A stretch of DNA of 57,093 bases from Candidatus Bipolaricaulota bacterium (GTDB lineage Bacteria > Bipolaricaulota > Bipolaricaulia > UBA7950 > UBA9294): positions 1 through 57,093 of the forward strand of contig JAPLGD010000062.1 in the NCBI GenBank assembly GCA_026390345.1. Reading direction: 5' to 3'. Below, piece by piece: positions 49,153 to 57,093 of the stretch. Each line of letters opens with the position of its first letter. The first letter of the stretch is position 1. Position numbers and translations under genes: made by a program. The notes below the pieces were generated by a model. It did not search any database and was not told the origin of the DNA. It saw only the letters and a list, made by a program, of their open reading frames with translations.

Positions 49153-51284
49153 GACGGTCGAATCACCAGCTTCCCAACCTTCGACGTTCCGTGATCGCTC
49201 ACCACTACGTACAAGTACAGCCCCGCAGCAAGGCGTCGGTCGTCCCGCGATGCAAGGTTCCAGGCATAGGTAGTGCCTCCGACGTCCAGCTCCTCCTCGA
49301 GGACGAGTCTCCCCGATACGGTGTAGATTCTCAGGACAGCCCGTCTCGTCTTATCTGGCAACGTGTAGGTGAACACCGCCACGCTGGACACGGGATTGCC
49401 ACTGAGTGCGACTTCCGGGATCGCGACTTCCGAGATGGGGGGCTCTTCAGATTCCAGGCTGGCGACAGCCGCAGCGACGTCCAGCTTGCCGTATCCCCAC
49501 CGGACATTGGGCGTTACGCCCGTGTACGCATCGCGGGTCGCCGTGGAAGCCAGAGTTGCCAAGACGTCCGCACCAGTTAGCGTCCCGTCAATCGACAAGA
49601 GCAGCGCAGCTGCTCCGGAAACGTGGGGCGCAGCCATGCTTGTGCCCAATTCCATGGCGTGGAACCCGTCGGGGTGAGTGAAGAGAAGCAGGGCCTCCGC
49701 GCTCACCGACAACGCCCCGCAGATCCACGCTCCGGGCGCCGCAAGCTCAGGCTTGGTTCTGCCGTCGCGGGTAGGACCTTGGCTCGAGAAGTCCGACAGG
49801 ACGGAGAGCTCGTAGGACGCGGAGTAGTCCTGAGTCCCCACCACCGACGGCCACGTTGACTTCGTCGTCCATGCCCCCACGGTGATGACGCCCTTCGCGT
49901 TTCCGGGCTCGTCAACCGTCGAGACCGAGTCTCCGTTGACGATCGCCCCCAACGACGTGACCCACGCGTCGAACGTCCCGCTGCCGGAGACCTGGCGCAC
50001 CGTGACGCTCCAGACCTCGCCTGCGGTCGCGCCGCTCAATCGCACGTAGACCTCGCGGTCGCCGTTGTTCGCATTCGCGCCGTCCGCGGCGTTGTCGACG
50101 TACGCCACGCCGTCGGCGGTGATGACGTACCCGCTCGACGCCCCCGCCTCTGCGGTCGCCGTCTCCCCAGAAGGCGCGGTCACCGTAACCGCAAATCGCG
50201 CTTCGCCGGGATACCAAAGCGACAGCTCCATCTGCCAATCGTCCGGCGTGATCTGAAACGTCTTCGTTCCGCTCTGGAGCGTCCCCGAGACGTGGATCGC
50301 ATCGTCTCCCTCATTCCCTGCAGAGACGACGATCACGCGTCCCGCGCCGCTCGCAAGCTCCGTCAACGCCTGCTCGAAGAGCGACGTTCCGTCGTGCGGC
50401 CCGTCGTGGCCGCCCAGGCTCAGGTTGACGACCGCCGGCGCTCCGAGCGCCTCCGCCTTCTCGAAGATGTACTCGACCCCCTCGAGGATGTCGGCCGTGT
50501 AGAAGCTCGTCTTCACCGCGACGATCCAGGCCTCGGGCGCCATCCCGATGAAGCCGTAGGACGACGAAGAGCCGTCGCCCGCCGCGATGCTCGCCACGTG
50601 CGTGCCGTGGCCGCTTGAGTCCTTCTCCCGGACCGTCCCCTCGCTCGGCCCGTACCCGAACGCGAGGTCCGACTCGATGTCGTCCTGGTCGTACTCCACG
50701 CCAACCAGGCCGTACGTCTGGTCCCAAATGGCGAGGATGCGCGTCGACTCCTCGACGCCGTCCCCGTCCGAGTCGAAGCGGAAGTCGAGGTGCTCGTAGT
50801 CGATGCCCGTGTCGACGAAGCCGATGACGACTCCTTTGCCGAGCACGGCCGGCGTCAGGGCATGAACCGCGCTCCCACCGGCCGCCGGGACGCTCTTGTC
50901 GAGTGCCGGCCGGGTCTTCCACGACGGTTCGACGTAGACGACTCGCTCGTCGCCCGCGAGCTGCTCGAGCTGGGCGACGGTGACCGACAAGGTCGACACT
51001 CCGTTCCCCGAGAACCCAACCGGCGCGCCAAGGAACGACCTAGCGGCGATGGGCTCCGTCGTCTGAACCAGGACGCGCAGCCGCGCCTCCCCGGTCGGCG
51101 ACACTTCGACCTCGGCAACATCGGACAGCGTCACGAGGCCCTTCGCCAAACCGTCTGACTCGTACGCGACCAGCGCACGCAACGACGGGGCAAGGCGCGA
51201 CAGTACCTCCGCGCCGGACGCGACGAAGGCACTCACTAGGAAAACGATGCCCAGCACGACGGACCACCTAAGCGGTCTTGTCAC
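49149..51284 (-). CDS. Secreted subtilisin-like (S8) protease with C-terminal sorting-type domain
   Basis: A 711-residue exported serine protease. Signal peptide residues 1-23; an inhibitor-like propeptide follows (~60-115, VTVAQLEQLAGDERVVYVEPS). The catalytic triad is in GFVDTGID (Asp), SSGHGTHVA (His) and GTSMAAPH (Ser); oxyanion Asn in SAGNEG. A PPC/P-domain-like insertion splits the catalytic domain (~335-450). The last ~80 residues, beginning NPVSSVAVFTYTLP and ending VGKLVIRPS, resemble type IX/FlgD-like sorting domains. GTG 51284 has GAGGGGG 6 nt upstream and a better signal peptide than ATG 51302. Confidence 0.92.
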   Translation of the reverse strand: MTRPLRWSVVLGIVFLVSAFVASGAEVLSRLAPSLRALVAYESDGLAKGLVTLSDVAEVEVSPTGEARLRVLVQTTEPIAARSFLGAPVGFSGNGVSTLSVTVAQLEQLAGDERVVYVEPSWKTRPALDKSVPAAGGSAVHALTPAVLGKGVVIGFVDTGIDYEHLDFRFDSDGDGVEESTRILAIWDQTYGLVGVEYDQDDIESDLAFGYGPSEGTVREKDSSGHGTHVASIAAGDGSSSSYGFIGMAPEAWIVAVKTSFYTADILEGVEYIFEKAEALGAPAVVNLSLGGHDGPHDGTSLFEQALTELASGAGRVIVVSAGNEGDDAIHVSGTLQSGTKTFQITPDDWQMELSLWYPGEARFAVTVTAPSGETATAEAGASSGYVITADGVAYVDNAADGANANNGDREVYVRLSGATAGEVWSVTVRQVSGSGTFDAWVTSLGAIVNGDSVSTVDEPGNAKGVITVGAWTTKSTWPSVVGTQDYSASYELSVLSDFSSQGPTRDGRTKPELAAPGAWICGALSVSAEALLLFTHPDGFHAMELGTSMAAPHVSGAAALLLSIDGTLTGADVLATLASTATRDAYTGVTPNVRWGYGKLDVAAAVASLESEEPPISEVAIPEVALSGNPVSSVAVFTYTLPDKTRRAVLRIYTVSGRLVLEEELDVGGTTYAWNLASRDDRRLAAGLYLYVVVSDHGTSKVGKLVIRPS

Positions 51285-51310
51285 GGTCGTCCCCCTCAAC
51301 ATGGAAAAGT

Positions 51311-51316
51311 ATTATA
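51311..51316 (-). promoter_or_regulatory. -10 box of the subtilase operon
   Basis: Perfect TATAAT on the minus strand, preceded by TGTGG. No clear -35. The transcript would begin near 51303, leaving a ~20-nt leader that carries the SD for GTG 51284. Confidence 0.55.
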
Positions 51317-51540
51317 CCACACCCCGTGAAGCCCCTACTCTGACCGCTGTCGATGCACGCCTTCAAGCGGCCGCCAGATCTCCGGAGTCCCACAGATTCC
51401 GCTGCAGAGCGACGCAGACGCGCTCGCAGCTTCACCCACCTACAGGCTCACAGGTCACGTGTCAGTAGCCGAATGCCGTGCTAACCGAAGAGGCCTAGTG
51501 AACTCAACGAAGCGGGATCTTCTCAGCCCCCAGCAGCCCT

Positions 51541-51569
51541 TTACAACCGAGAACGTCGTGTGCTATCAT
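51541..51569 (+). promoter_or_regulatory. Promoter of the small-protein/phosphohexomutase/leuS operon
   Basis: TTACAA (51541-51546), a 17-nt spacer and TATCAT (51564-51569), about 100 nt before the ATG at 51672. Confidence 0.55.
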
Positions 51570-51671
51570 CCCAAACGCAAGCCCGCTCGGGATCTGCGTC
51601 TCCGACGTCCCTGGGATCACGCGCCGAGAAGGCTTTGGAGGACGGCGCGCCCATCCTCCTCGAGGTCGCAA

Positions 51672-51971
51672 ATGAACGAAGAGAAAGAAGAGAATCGCAC
51701 GGCGGACACGGCGGACGACGCCATGCTCGCCTCGTACAAGCTCGCGGTCGAACGAGCCCTTCCGCGCGTTCCCGTGAAGAACGGCGTCGTCGACATCGAC
51801 TCCATCTGGGTCGAGACCTCCATTCCGTTCGACATCCTCGAGTCGATCCTGCGCCGTGAAGACCTCACGATCCCCCCGAACGTCGAGAGGATCCACCTGA
51901 AGTCGCGAGCATCGCAAGGAGAGCCCAATGCCGCCCCGCGGGGACGCAAACGGCGTGAAGTTCGGAACTGA
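51672..51971 (+). CDS. Small hypothetical protein preceding the phosphohexomutase
   Basis: A 99-residue acidic-then-basic protein with no family I recognise. The N-terminal 20 residues are Glu/Asp-rich; a middle helix (ASYKLAVERALPRV) is followed by SIPFDILESILRREDLTIP; the tail is basic ([10 protein letters not shown]). ATG 51672 has CGAGG 7 nt upstream; the frame upstream to 51459 crosses the promoter and is rejected. It overlaps the phosphohexomutase gene by 44 nt, so its synthesis is tied to it. Confidence 0.6.
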   Translation: MNEEKEENRTADTADDAMLASYKLAVERALPRVPVKNGVVDIDSIWVETSIPFDILESILRREDLTIPPNVERIHLKSRASQGEPNAAPRGRKRREVRN

Positions 51972-53400
51972 CGGATGGCGCGGCGTCATCGCCCGCGACT
52001 TCACGTTCGACAACGTCGGTCGCGTCGCCGTCGCGGTAGCCGACTACCTCCGTTCCCCGGATCGCGCCTCGGCACGGATCTACCGCGACTGGAAGGTCGA
52101 GTTCCGCCCCGCCGACCGCGGCGTCATCGTCGGCTACGACACCCGGTTCCTGTCGGAGGAGTTTGCCCTCCATTTCGCCCGCGCCCTGCGCGACCGAGGC
52201 GTTCCCGTCGCCGTCAGCGAGACGTTCGTCGCGACGCCCGCCGTCTCCTACGCCGTCGTCAACCAGCGGGCCGCCGCCGGAATCATGATCACGAGCAGCC
52301 ACAACCCGCCGGAGTACAACGGACTCAAGATCAAGTCCGAGTATGGCGGGTCGGCGACCGACGAGGTCACGAAGGGAGTCGAGGATCGGCTCCCGGACAC
52401 CGCACCCGCCGTGCGCGACGACCTCGCCATCGAGCGCGTCGACCTGCGAACTCCGTACCTGAAGCGCGTCCGCGAGCTCGTTGACTACGAACGGCTCACC
52501 GCGTCGAAGATCCACCCCATTGTCGACTCGATGTACGGTTCCGCGTTCGGCTACGTCGGCGAACTCCTTCGCGAGGCCGGCGTGGCGTACACGCAGGTCC
52601 GCGGCTCGCGCGACGTCTTGTTCGGCGGCCGGAAGCCCGAGCCGCTCGAGGAGAACCTCATCCCGCTCCGCGCCGTCATGCGCTCGTTGGCGAGCACACG
52701 GTCGCGGGCCGGAGGCCGAATGATCGGCGTCGTCACCGACGGCGACGGCGACCGCATCTCGGCGATGGACGAGACGGGCGGGTTCATCGACGCCCACCGA
52801 ACCTACGCGCTCATCCTCCGGTACCTGGTCGAGGAGCGGAAGATGCGCGGACCGGTCGTCGTCTCGTTCAACCTCTCCGACCTCGTTCGTCGCATGGCCG
52901 ACGCGTACGGGCTCGAGACGATCGAGACGCCGGTGGGGTTCAAGTTCGCCGCCGAGCACCTCCTAACGCACGACGCGCTCATCGCCGGCGAAGAAAGCGG
53001 GAGCATCGGAATGCGCGGCTACCTTCCCGAGCGGGACGGCGTCCTGTGGTCGATGATCCTGTGCGAGATGCTGGCTACGTCGGGCAAGAAGGCGAGCGAT
53101 CTCGTGGCGTCGCTCCACAAGACGTTCGGGCCGCAGGTCTACCACCGGCGCGACATCGACGTCGAGCGCCGCGCCGAGGTCGTCGAGACGCTCAAGGCGA
53201 ACCCGCCCGACCGGTTCGGCGGCGAGGCCGTCCGCGCGGTCGAGACCCTCGACGGGCTCAAGCTGCGGTTCGCCGACGGCTGGCTCCTCTTCCGCGCGTC
53301 GGGGACGGAGCCGATTCTGCGCATGTACTGTGAAATGAGGACCCCGAAAGAGGTCACGAAGATGTTGGATCAAGCGGAAACGTTCGCACGAGGAGTCTAG
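51928..53400 (+). CDS. Phosphoglucomutase/phosphomannomutase family protein
   Basis: A 490-residue alpha-D-phosphohexomutase moving phosphate between C1 and C6 of a hexose. All four functional motifs are present: the phosphoserine loop TSSHNP (~residue 125), metal loop DGDGDR (~272), sugar loop GEESGS (~352) and phosphate loop RASGTEP (~460). GTDGWRG at the N-terminus is characteristic. Glucose, mannose or glucosamine phosphate specificity cannot be set from motifs. ATG 51928 has AAGGAGAG upstream. It is followed after 5 nt by leuS. Confidence 0.93.
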   Translation: MPPRGDANGVKFGTDGWRGVIARDFTFDNVGRVAVAVADYLRSPDRASARIYRDWKVEFRPADRGVIVGYDTRFLSEEFALHFARALRDRGVPVAVSETFVATPAVSYAVVNQRAAAGIMITSSHNPPEYNGLKIKSEYGGSATDEVTKGVEDRLPDTAPAVRDDLAIERVDLRTPYLKRVRELVDYERLTASKIHPIVDSMYGSAFGYVGELLREAGVAYTQVRGSRDVLFGGRKPEPLEENLIPLRAVMRSLASTRSRAGGRMIGVVTDGDGDRISAMDETGGFIDAHRTYALILRYLVEERKMRGPVVVSFNLSDLVRRMADAYGLETIETPVGFKFAAEHLLTHDALIAGEESGSIGMRGYLPERDGVLWSMILCEMLATSGKKASDLVASLHKTFGPQVYHRRDIDVERRAEVVETLKANPPDRFGGEAVRAVETLDGLKLRFADGWLLFRASGTEPILRMYCEMRTPKEVTKMLDQAETFARGV

Positions 53401-53405
53401 ACACC

Positions 53406-56318
53406 ATGGCGGGCAAGAACATCGAGGCGTACGACTTCCACGCCATCGAAGAACGATGGCGCGACACCTGGTCGAAGCGCGGCTTCTTCCGCGTCGACAC
53501 CCAGGCGAAAGAGAACAGGTTCTACTACCTGAACATGTTCCCGTACCCCTCGGGCTACTTGCACGTCGGTCACGGCCGGAACTACATCATCGGCGACGTC
53601 TTCACCCGCACGAAGATCATGCGCGGCTACCGCGTCTTGAACCCGATGGGGTGGGACGCGTTTGGCCTCCCCGCCGAGAACGCGGCGATCGACAACAACA
53701 CGCACCCGCGCGAGTGGACGCTCAAGAACATCGTGAAGTCGCGCGAGCAGTTCCGGGCGTGGGGCGTCCAGTTCGACTGGGAGCGCGAAGTCACCACCTG
53801 CCTCCCCGAGTACTACCGCTGGACGCAGTGGCTCTTCCTTCAGCTCTTCCACCGCGGCCTTGCCTACCGCAAGAAGGCGGTCGTCAACTTCTGTCCGAGC
53901 TGCAAGACCGTGCTCGCGAACGAGCAGGTCGTGGGCGGAGCGTGCGAGCGGTGCGGGACGGTGCCCGAACCGCGCGAGCTGACGCAGTGGTTCTTCAAGA
54001 TCACCGACTACGCCGACCGGCTCTTGAAGGACCTCGCAGAGCTCAACCACTGGCCGGAGAACGTCGTCAAGATGCAGGAAAACTGGATCGGCAAGAGCGT
54101 CGGCGCCGAGGTGACGTTCAAGGCTGAGACCGGCGACGACCTCGTCGTCTTCACCACGCGCCCCGACACCCTGTGGGGGGCAACGTTCATGGTCCTCGCC
54201 CCCGAACACCCGCTCGTCGACCGACTCACGACGAAGGCGCAGAAGGACGACGTCGCCGCGTACCGCGACTGCGCCATCCGCGCGACAGAGATCGATCGTC
54301 TCTCAACCGAGCGCGAGAAGACGGGCGTCTTCACCGGCAGCTACGCCGTGAACCCGGCGAACGGCGAGAGAATCCCCGTCTGGATCGCCGACTACGTCCT
54401 GATGACGTACGGCACGGGCGCGATCATGGCCGTCCCCGCGCACGACGAGCGCGACTTCGCATTCGCCGTGAAGTACGGGCTCCCGATCATCCCGGTCATC
54501 GCGCGCACCGACGAAGTCGCGAAGAGCCTCGTGTGGCCCGGCTCGGTCGACGCGGACTTCCCGCGCCGCCTGGAAGCGCTGTCGATCGAGTATGAGACCG
54601 AGAAGGTCGCGGGCGGCGACGGGCTGTTCGTCACGCTCCGAGGCGAGAAGCAGATCGACGCCTTCGCCCGCCTCATGCGCGAATGCATCGCCCACGGCCA
54701 CTCGAACGAAATCGTCGGCCACCGGTTCCTCTTCACGTTTGAGGACGCGCAGATCGCCCTCGACTCCGTCCAGGCCGACGCCGAGATCCTCCGCCGCTGC
54801 AAGGACCTCTACCACGGGTGCGCGAAGCACCGCTCGGCGCTCGAGATGCTCTGGGGCTGCAAGTTCTATCGCGACGTCCTCTTCCACGCCGAGTACGGGA
54901 CGATGATGGCGTCGGGCAAGTTCACCGGAACCCCCGGCGACCGCGCCAAGGCCGACGTCACCCGGTTCCTCGAGAAGAACGGAACCGGCAAGGAGGCCGT
55001 CAACTACCGCCTCCACGACTGGCTGATCTCCCGCCAGCGGTATTGGGGCGCGCCGATCCCCATCGTCCACTGCCCGAAGTGCGGCGAGGTGCCCGTCGCC
55101 GAGAAAGACCTCCCCGTTCTGCTTCCGGAGGCGAAGGCGATCGGCAAGATGGGGCTCAACGACATCCCCGGCTTCGCCGACACGAAGTGCCCGAAGTGCG
55201 GCGGGAAGGCCAAGCGCGACGGGGACACGATGGACACGTTCGTCGACTCGTCGTGGTACTACCTGCGCTACATCGACCCCAAGGACGCGAAGCACGCGTT
55301 CGTTCGCGAGCACGTCGACCGGTGGCTCCCCGTCAGCCAGTACGTCGGCGGCGTCGAGCACGCGATCCTGCACCTGCTCTACTCGCGGTTTATCACGAAG
55401 GCGCTCTACGACATGGGCCACGTCGGGTTCCAGGAGCCCTTCGCGCGCCTGTTCACGCAGGGCATGATCTGCCACCCCGCGTACCGCTGCGCGAAGCACG
55501 GGTGGATCCACCCGACCGAGGTCGCCGCAGGCGACACCTGCCCCAAGTGCGGCGAGGCGCTCACTGTGTCGAGCCTCAAGATGTCGAAGTCGAAGCTGAA
55601 CACCGTCGATCCCGCCGACATCATCGCGCGCTACGGGGCCGACGCCGAGCGCGTCTACACCCTGTTCATGGGACCGCCGGATCGCGACATCGACTGGTCC
55701 GAGGAAGGCATCCGCGGCTCGTACCGATTCCTGAACCGCGTGTGGACCCTCATCGTCGGCCACAAGGACGACCTCGCTCCGGTGGGCTCAGCGCCCAACG
55801 CCGACGGACTCGACGAAGCCGGCCGCGCCCTCTGGCGCCGCTACCACCAGACCGTCAAAAAGGTCACTGAGGATCTCGAGGAGCGGTTCAGCTTCAACAC
55901 CGCCGTCGCGGCGATCATGGAACTCGTCAACGACCTCGTCCCGTACGCGGACAGCGCGAAGCCCGACCCGGCGCTCCTGCGCCAAACGGTCGACGGCCTT
56001 GTGCTGCTCCTGTCTCCGCTCGCCCCGTTCCTCGGCGAAGAGCTGTGGCGAAAGACCGGGCACGACGGCTCGCCGCTCGAAGTCCGCTGGCCCGAGTACG
56101 TCCAGGCCGCCCTCGTCGAGGAGTCGGTGGAGATTCCGGTCCAGATCAACGGCAAGCTCCGCGCGCGGATCCTCGTTCCCGCCGCCGTTGCCGCCGACGC
56201 CGATAGGCTCGCCAAAGCCGCGCTCGCTGACGACGACGTCCGCGCCCGCATCGGCGAGCAGAAGGTCCTCAAGGCCATCGGCGTCCCCAACAAGATCGTC
56301 ACCCTCGTCGTCAAGTAA
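53406..56318 (+). CDS. leuS: Leucyl-tRNA synthetase with extra insertion
   Basis: A 970-residue class I synthetase, about 100 residues longer than usual bacterial LeuRS. HIGH-type motif YLHVGHG (~residue 50), editing-domain motifs TTRPDTLWG and [25 protein letters not shown] and KMSKSK. Three zinc-type Cys clusters are present (CPSC...CERC, CPKC...CPKC, CHPAYRC...CPKC). An extra segment lies at residues ~395-490 between the editing core and the NYRLHDW strand; it contains [14 protein letters not shown] and [14 protein letters not shown] and has no counterpart I know in LeuRS. It interrupts the position where CP1 normally ends in a VNSG-type loop. Confidence 0.94.
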   Translation: MAGKNIEAYDFHAIEERWRDTWSKRGFFRVDTQAKENRFYYLNMFPYPSGYLHVGHGRNYIIGDVFTRTKIMRGYRVLNPMGWDAFGLPAENAAIDNNTHPREWTLKNIVKSREQFRAWGVQFDWEREVTTCLPEYYRWTQWLFLQLFHRGLAYRKKAVVNFCPSCKTVLANEQVVGGACERCGTVPEPRELTQWFFKITDYADRLLKDLAELNHWPENVVKMQENWIGKSVGAEVTFKAETGDDLVVFTTRPDTLWGATFMVLAPEHPLVDRLTTKAQKDDVAAYRDCAIRATEIDRLSTEREKTGVFTGSYAVNPANGERIPVWIADYVLMTYGTGAIMAVPAHDERDFAFAVKYGLPIIPVIARTDEVAKSLVWPGSVDADFPRRLEALSIEYETEKVAGGDGLFVTLRGEKQIDAFARLMRECIAHGHSNEIVGHRFLFTFEDAQIALDSVQADAEILRRCKDLYHGCAKHRSALEMLWGCKFYRDVLFHAEYGTMMASGKFTGTPGDRAKADVTRFLEKNGTGKEAVNYRLHDWLISRQRYWGAPIPIVHCPKCGEVPVAEKDLPVLLPEAKAIGKMGLNDIPGFADTKCPKCGGKAKRDGDTMDTFVDSSWYYLRYIDPKDAKHAFVREHVDRWLPVSQYVGGVEHAILHLLYSRFITKALYDMGHVGFQEPFARLFTQGMICHPAYRCAKHGWIHPTEVAAGDTCPKCGEALTVSSLKMSKSKLNTVDPADIIARYGADAERVYTLFMGPPDRDIDWSEEGIRGSYRFLNRVWTLIVGHKDDLAPVGSAPNADGLDEAGRALWRRYHQTVKKVTEDLEERFSFNTAVAAIMELVNDLVPYADSAKPDPALLRQTVDGLVLLLSPLAPFLGEELWRKTGHDGSPLEVRWPEYVQAALVEESVEIPVQINGKLRARILVPAAVAADADRLAKAALADDDVRARIGEQKVLKAIGVPNKIVTLVVK

Positions 56319-56320
56319 CC

Positions 56321-57093
56321 ATGAGCGCAGGCAGCCGGTCCGCCGAAGGCAGCTCCAAGAATCGCGAAGCTGCCTTCGGCCCTAGCCGCTGCCCCGAACA
56401 CGGCAGCGCCCCACCGCTGAACCCATCGCGATCCAGAGGCGGCCACCCCTCACGCACTAGTCGCGATGGAGTTACCACGAACCATCGCACCGCGAACTCC
56501 GTCCGGTCAAGGGGCGGCCGATCCGAGGATAGCGCAGGGGCGGCCGCCGTGTTTCTTGACCGGGACGGCGTCCTCAACGACCAAACCGGCTTCGTCAACA
56601 AGCCCGAGGACTTCAACCTCCTGCCTGGCGCCGCGGCCGCCGTTGCGCGCCTCAACCATGCCGGCATCCCCGTCGTCGTCGTCACCAACCAAGGTGGCAT
56701 CGCCCTCGGGCACCTCACCGAAGACGACCTCGCCGCCATCCACGAGCGCATGGCCAAGCTCCTCGCAGCTGAAGGAGCTCACATCGACAAGATCTACTAT
56801 TGCCCACACTACCCAGTACCGGGAGTCGGGAGCCCGCCAGTCGAAGGCAGTCCCGCCTCGAGCCAAGCGAGCGCAAGCTCGCTCCTAGCGGCTGCCGCGG
56901 AGACAGCCGCCATCGACCCTAGGCGCCGCCCTGTGGAGACGGCGCCCGACTGCCCAGACCGCAAGCCTGGGACGGGAATGCTCGAGAAAGCGCGCGACGA
57001 CCTCGGCCTCGATCTCCGCAAGTCAGTCCTCGTCGGCGACGCCACCACCGACATCCTCGCCGGCATCCGCGCAGGGTGTCGCACCATCCTCGT
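56321..57093 (+). CDS. HAD-family histidinol-phosphatase/GmhB-like phosphatase, partial, with in-frame insertions
   Basis: Open to the window end, so incomplete at the 3' end. The catalytic start FLDRDGVLN (nucleophile Asp) is encoded from 56549, followed by VVTNQGG, YYCPHYP, the RKPGTGML block and VGDATTDILAG: the D,D-heptose 1,7-bisphosphate phosphatase/HisB-N pattern. ATG 56321, 2 nt after the leuS stop, gives a 76-residue low-complexity extension before the fold; GTG 56549 gives a normal start. Between CPH and RKPGTGML, where related enzymes have ~10 residues with zinc Cys, about 40 residues are inserted. Both extra segments contain GC-rich hairpins (56344-56407, 56866-56946). Zinc ligands are not clearly kept. 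Confidence 0.75.
   Translation, partial: MSAGSRSAEGSSKNREAAFGPSRCPEHGSAPPLNPSRSRGGHPSRTSRDGVTTNHRTANSVRSRGGRSEDSAGAAAVFLDRDGVLNDQTGFVNKPEDFNLLPGAAAAVARLNHAGIPVVVVTNQGGIALGHLTEDDLAAIHERMAKLLAAEGAHIDKIYYCPHYPVPGVGSPPVEGSPASSQASASSLLAAAAETAAIDPRRRPVETAPDCPDRKPGTGMLEKARDDLGLDLRKSVLVGDATTDILAGIRAGCRTIL
56344..56407. repeat. Palindromes in the N-terminal extension of the GmhB-like gene
   Basis: An 11-bp perfect stem, CGAAGGCAGCT (56344-56354) with AGCTGCCTTCG (56368-56378), 13-nt loop. A 6-bp stem, GCTGCC (56388-56393) with GGCAGC (56402-56407), 8-nt loop. Both lie in the open frame between leuS and the phosphatase core. Confidence 0.65.
56866..56946. repeat. Three palindromes in the internal insertion of the GmhB-like gene
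   Basis: AGCGAGC/GCTCGCT (56866-56872/56877-56883, loop GCAA), GCGGCTG/CAGCCGC (56888-56894/56904-56910, 9-nt loop) and GGCGCCG/CGGCGCC (56922-56928/56940-56946, 11-nt loop). They coincide with the in-frame insertion before the RKPGTGML block. Confidence 0.65.

Larger units (their letters stand above)
51303..51671. other. Intergenic region between divergent subtilase and phosphohexomutase operons
   Basis: Holds the two promoters listed separately. No coding frame in between has a plausible start, and no repeat or RNA structure was recognised. Confidence 0.6.

Overview
The window is 57 kb of densely packed, GC-rich bacterial chromosome with about 52 protein genes, two tRNAs, the RNase P RNA and one TPP riboswitch. 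It carries housekeeping genes (mutL, dnaX, metG, leuS, obgE, infC, ribosomal proteins). The envelope appears to have two membranes: there is a large beta-barrel protein ending in phenylalanine, a PorV-like outer-membrane protein and a secreted subtilase with a C-terminal sorting-type domain. Genes are strongly coupled by ATGA/GTGA overlaps, GTG starts are frequent and some transcripts look leaderless. No taxonomic marker was compared. Gene content and composition are compatible with a deep-branching uncultivated lineage such as Bipolaricaulota (Acetothermia), but that is a low-confidence guess.

Layout. 1-2000: a lower-GC island with a secreted CARDB-type protein flanked on both sides by paired IS-end-like repeats. 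2000-3487: a secreted Vgb-like beta-propeller, then an array of three evenly spaced stem-loops. 3761-7678 (minus): an XRE-cupin regulator and a two-gene flavin/Fe-S amine or amino-acid dehydrogenase, divergent from an M42 aminopeptidase. 8915-12901: a TPP riboswitch, thiamine pyrophosphokinase, a ThiXYZ-type ABC transporter and a methyltransferase. 12946-17723: a lipid kinase, mutL, an HTH/coiled-coil plus HD-domain pair, and a catalytic-core-only tyrosine recombinase next to a perfect palindrome. 17806-27758: a seven-gene MoxR/vWA membrane locus. 27795-33093 and on to 34199: tRNA-Pro, dnaX, ybaB, a zinc-ribbon coiled-coil protein, a TPM-domain protein, rnpB, a membrane metallopeptidase, rpe and ribD. 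34174-35680: an HpnA-like epimerase, tRNA-Val and a tandem array carrying the tRNA 5' end. 35681-41804 (minus): one long operon rplU-prp-rpmA-obgE-nadD-infC-rpmI-rplT-folB-folK-rng. 41864-44273: metG divergent from a MoaD-like gene. 44282-51284 (minus): subtilase, PorV-like protein and a 1332-residue outer-membrane protein. 51672-57093: a small protein, phosphohexomutase, leuS and a truncated gmhB-like gene.

The most unusual signals are these. (1) infC and rng both appear to start at AUC inside one operon, which suggests IF3-controlled initiation of an RNase as well as of IF3. (2) A tandem repeat upstream of tRNA-Val repeats the tRNA 5' end in every unit. (3) Three 12-bp stem-loops with 9-nt loops recur every 66-67 nt, with compensatory stem changes. 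(4) GC-rich palindromes lie in frame inside the gmhB-like gene. (5) The Prp homologue lacks its catalytic His and Cys. (6) A subtilase/PorV-like/giant barrel operon resembles a secretion or display unit.
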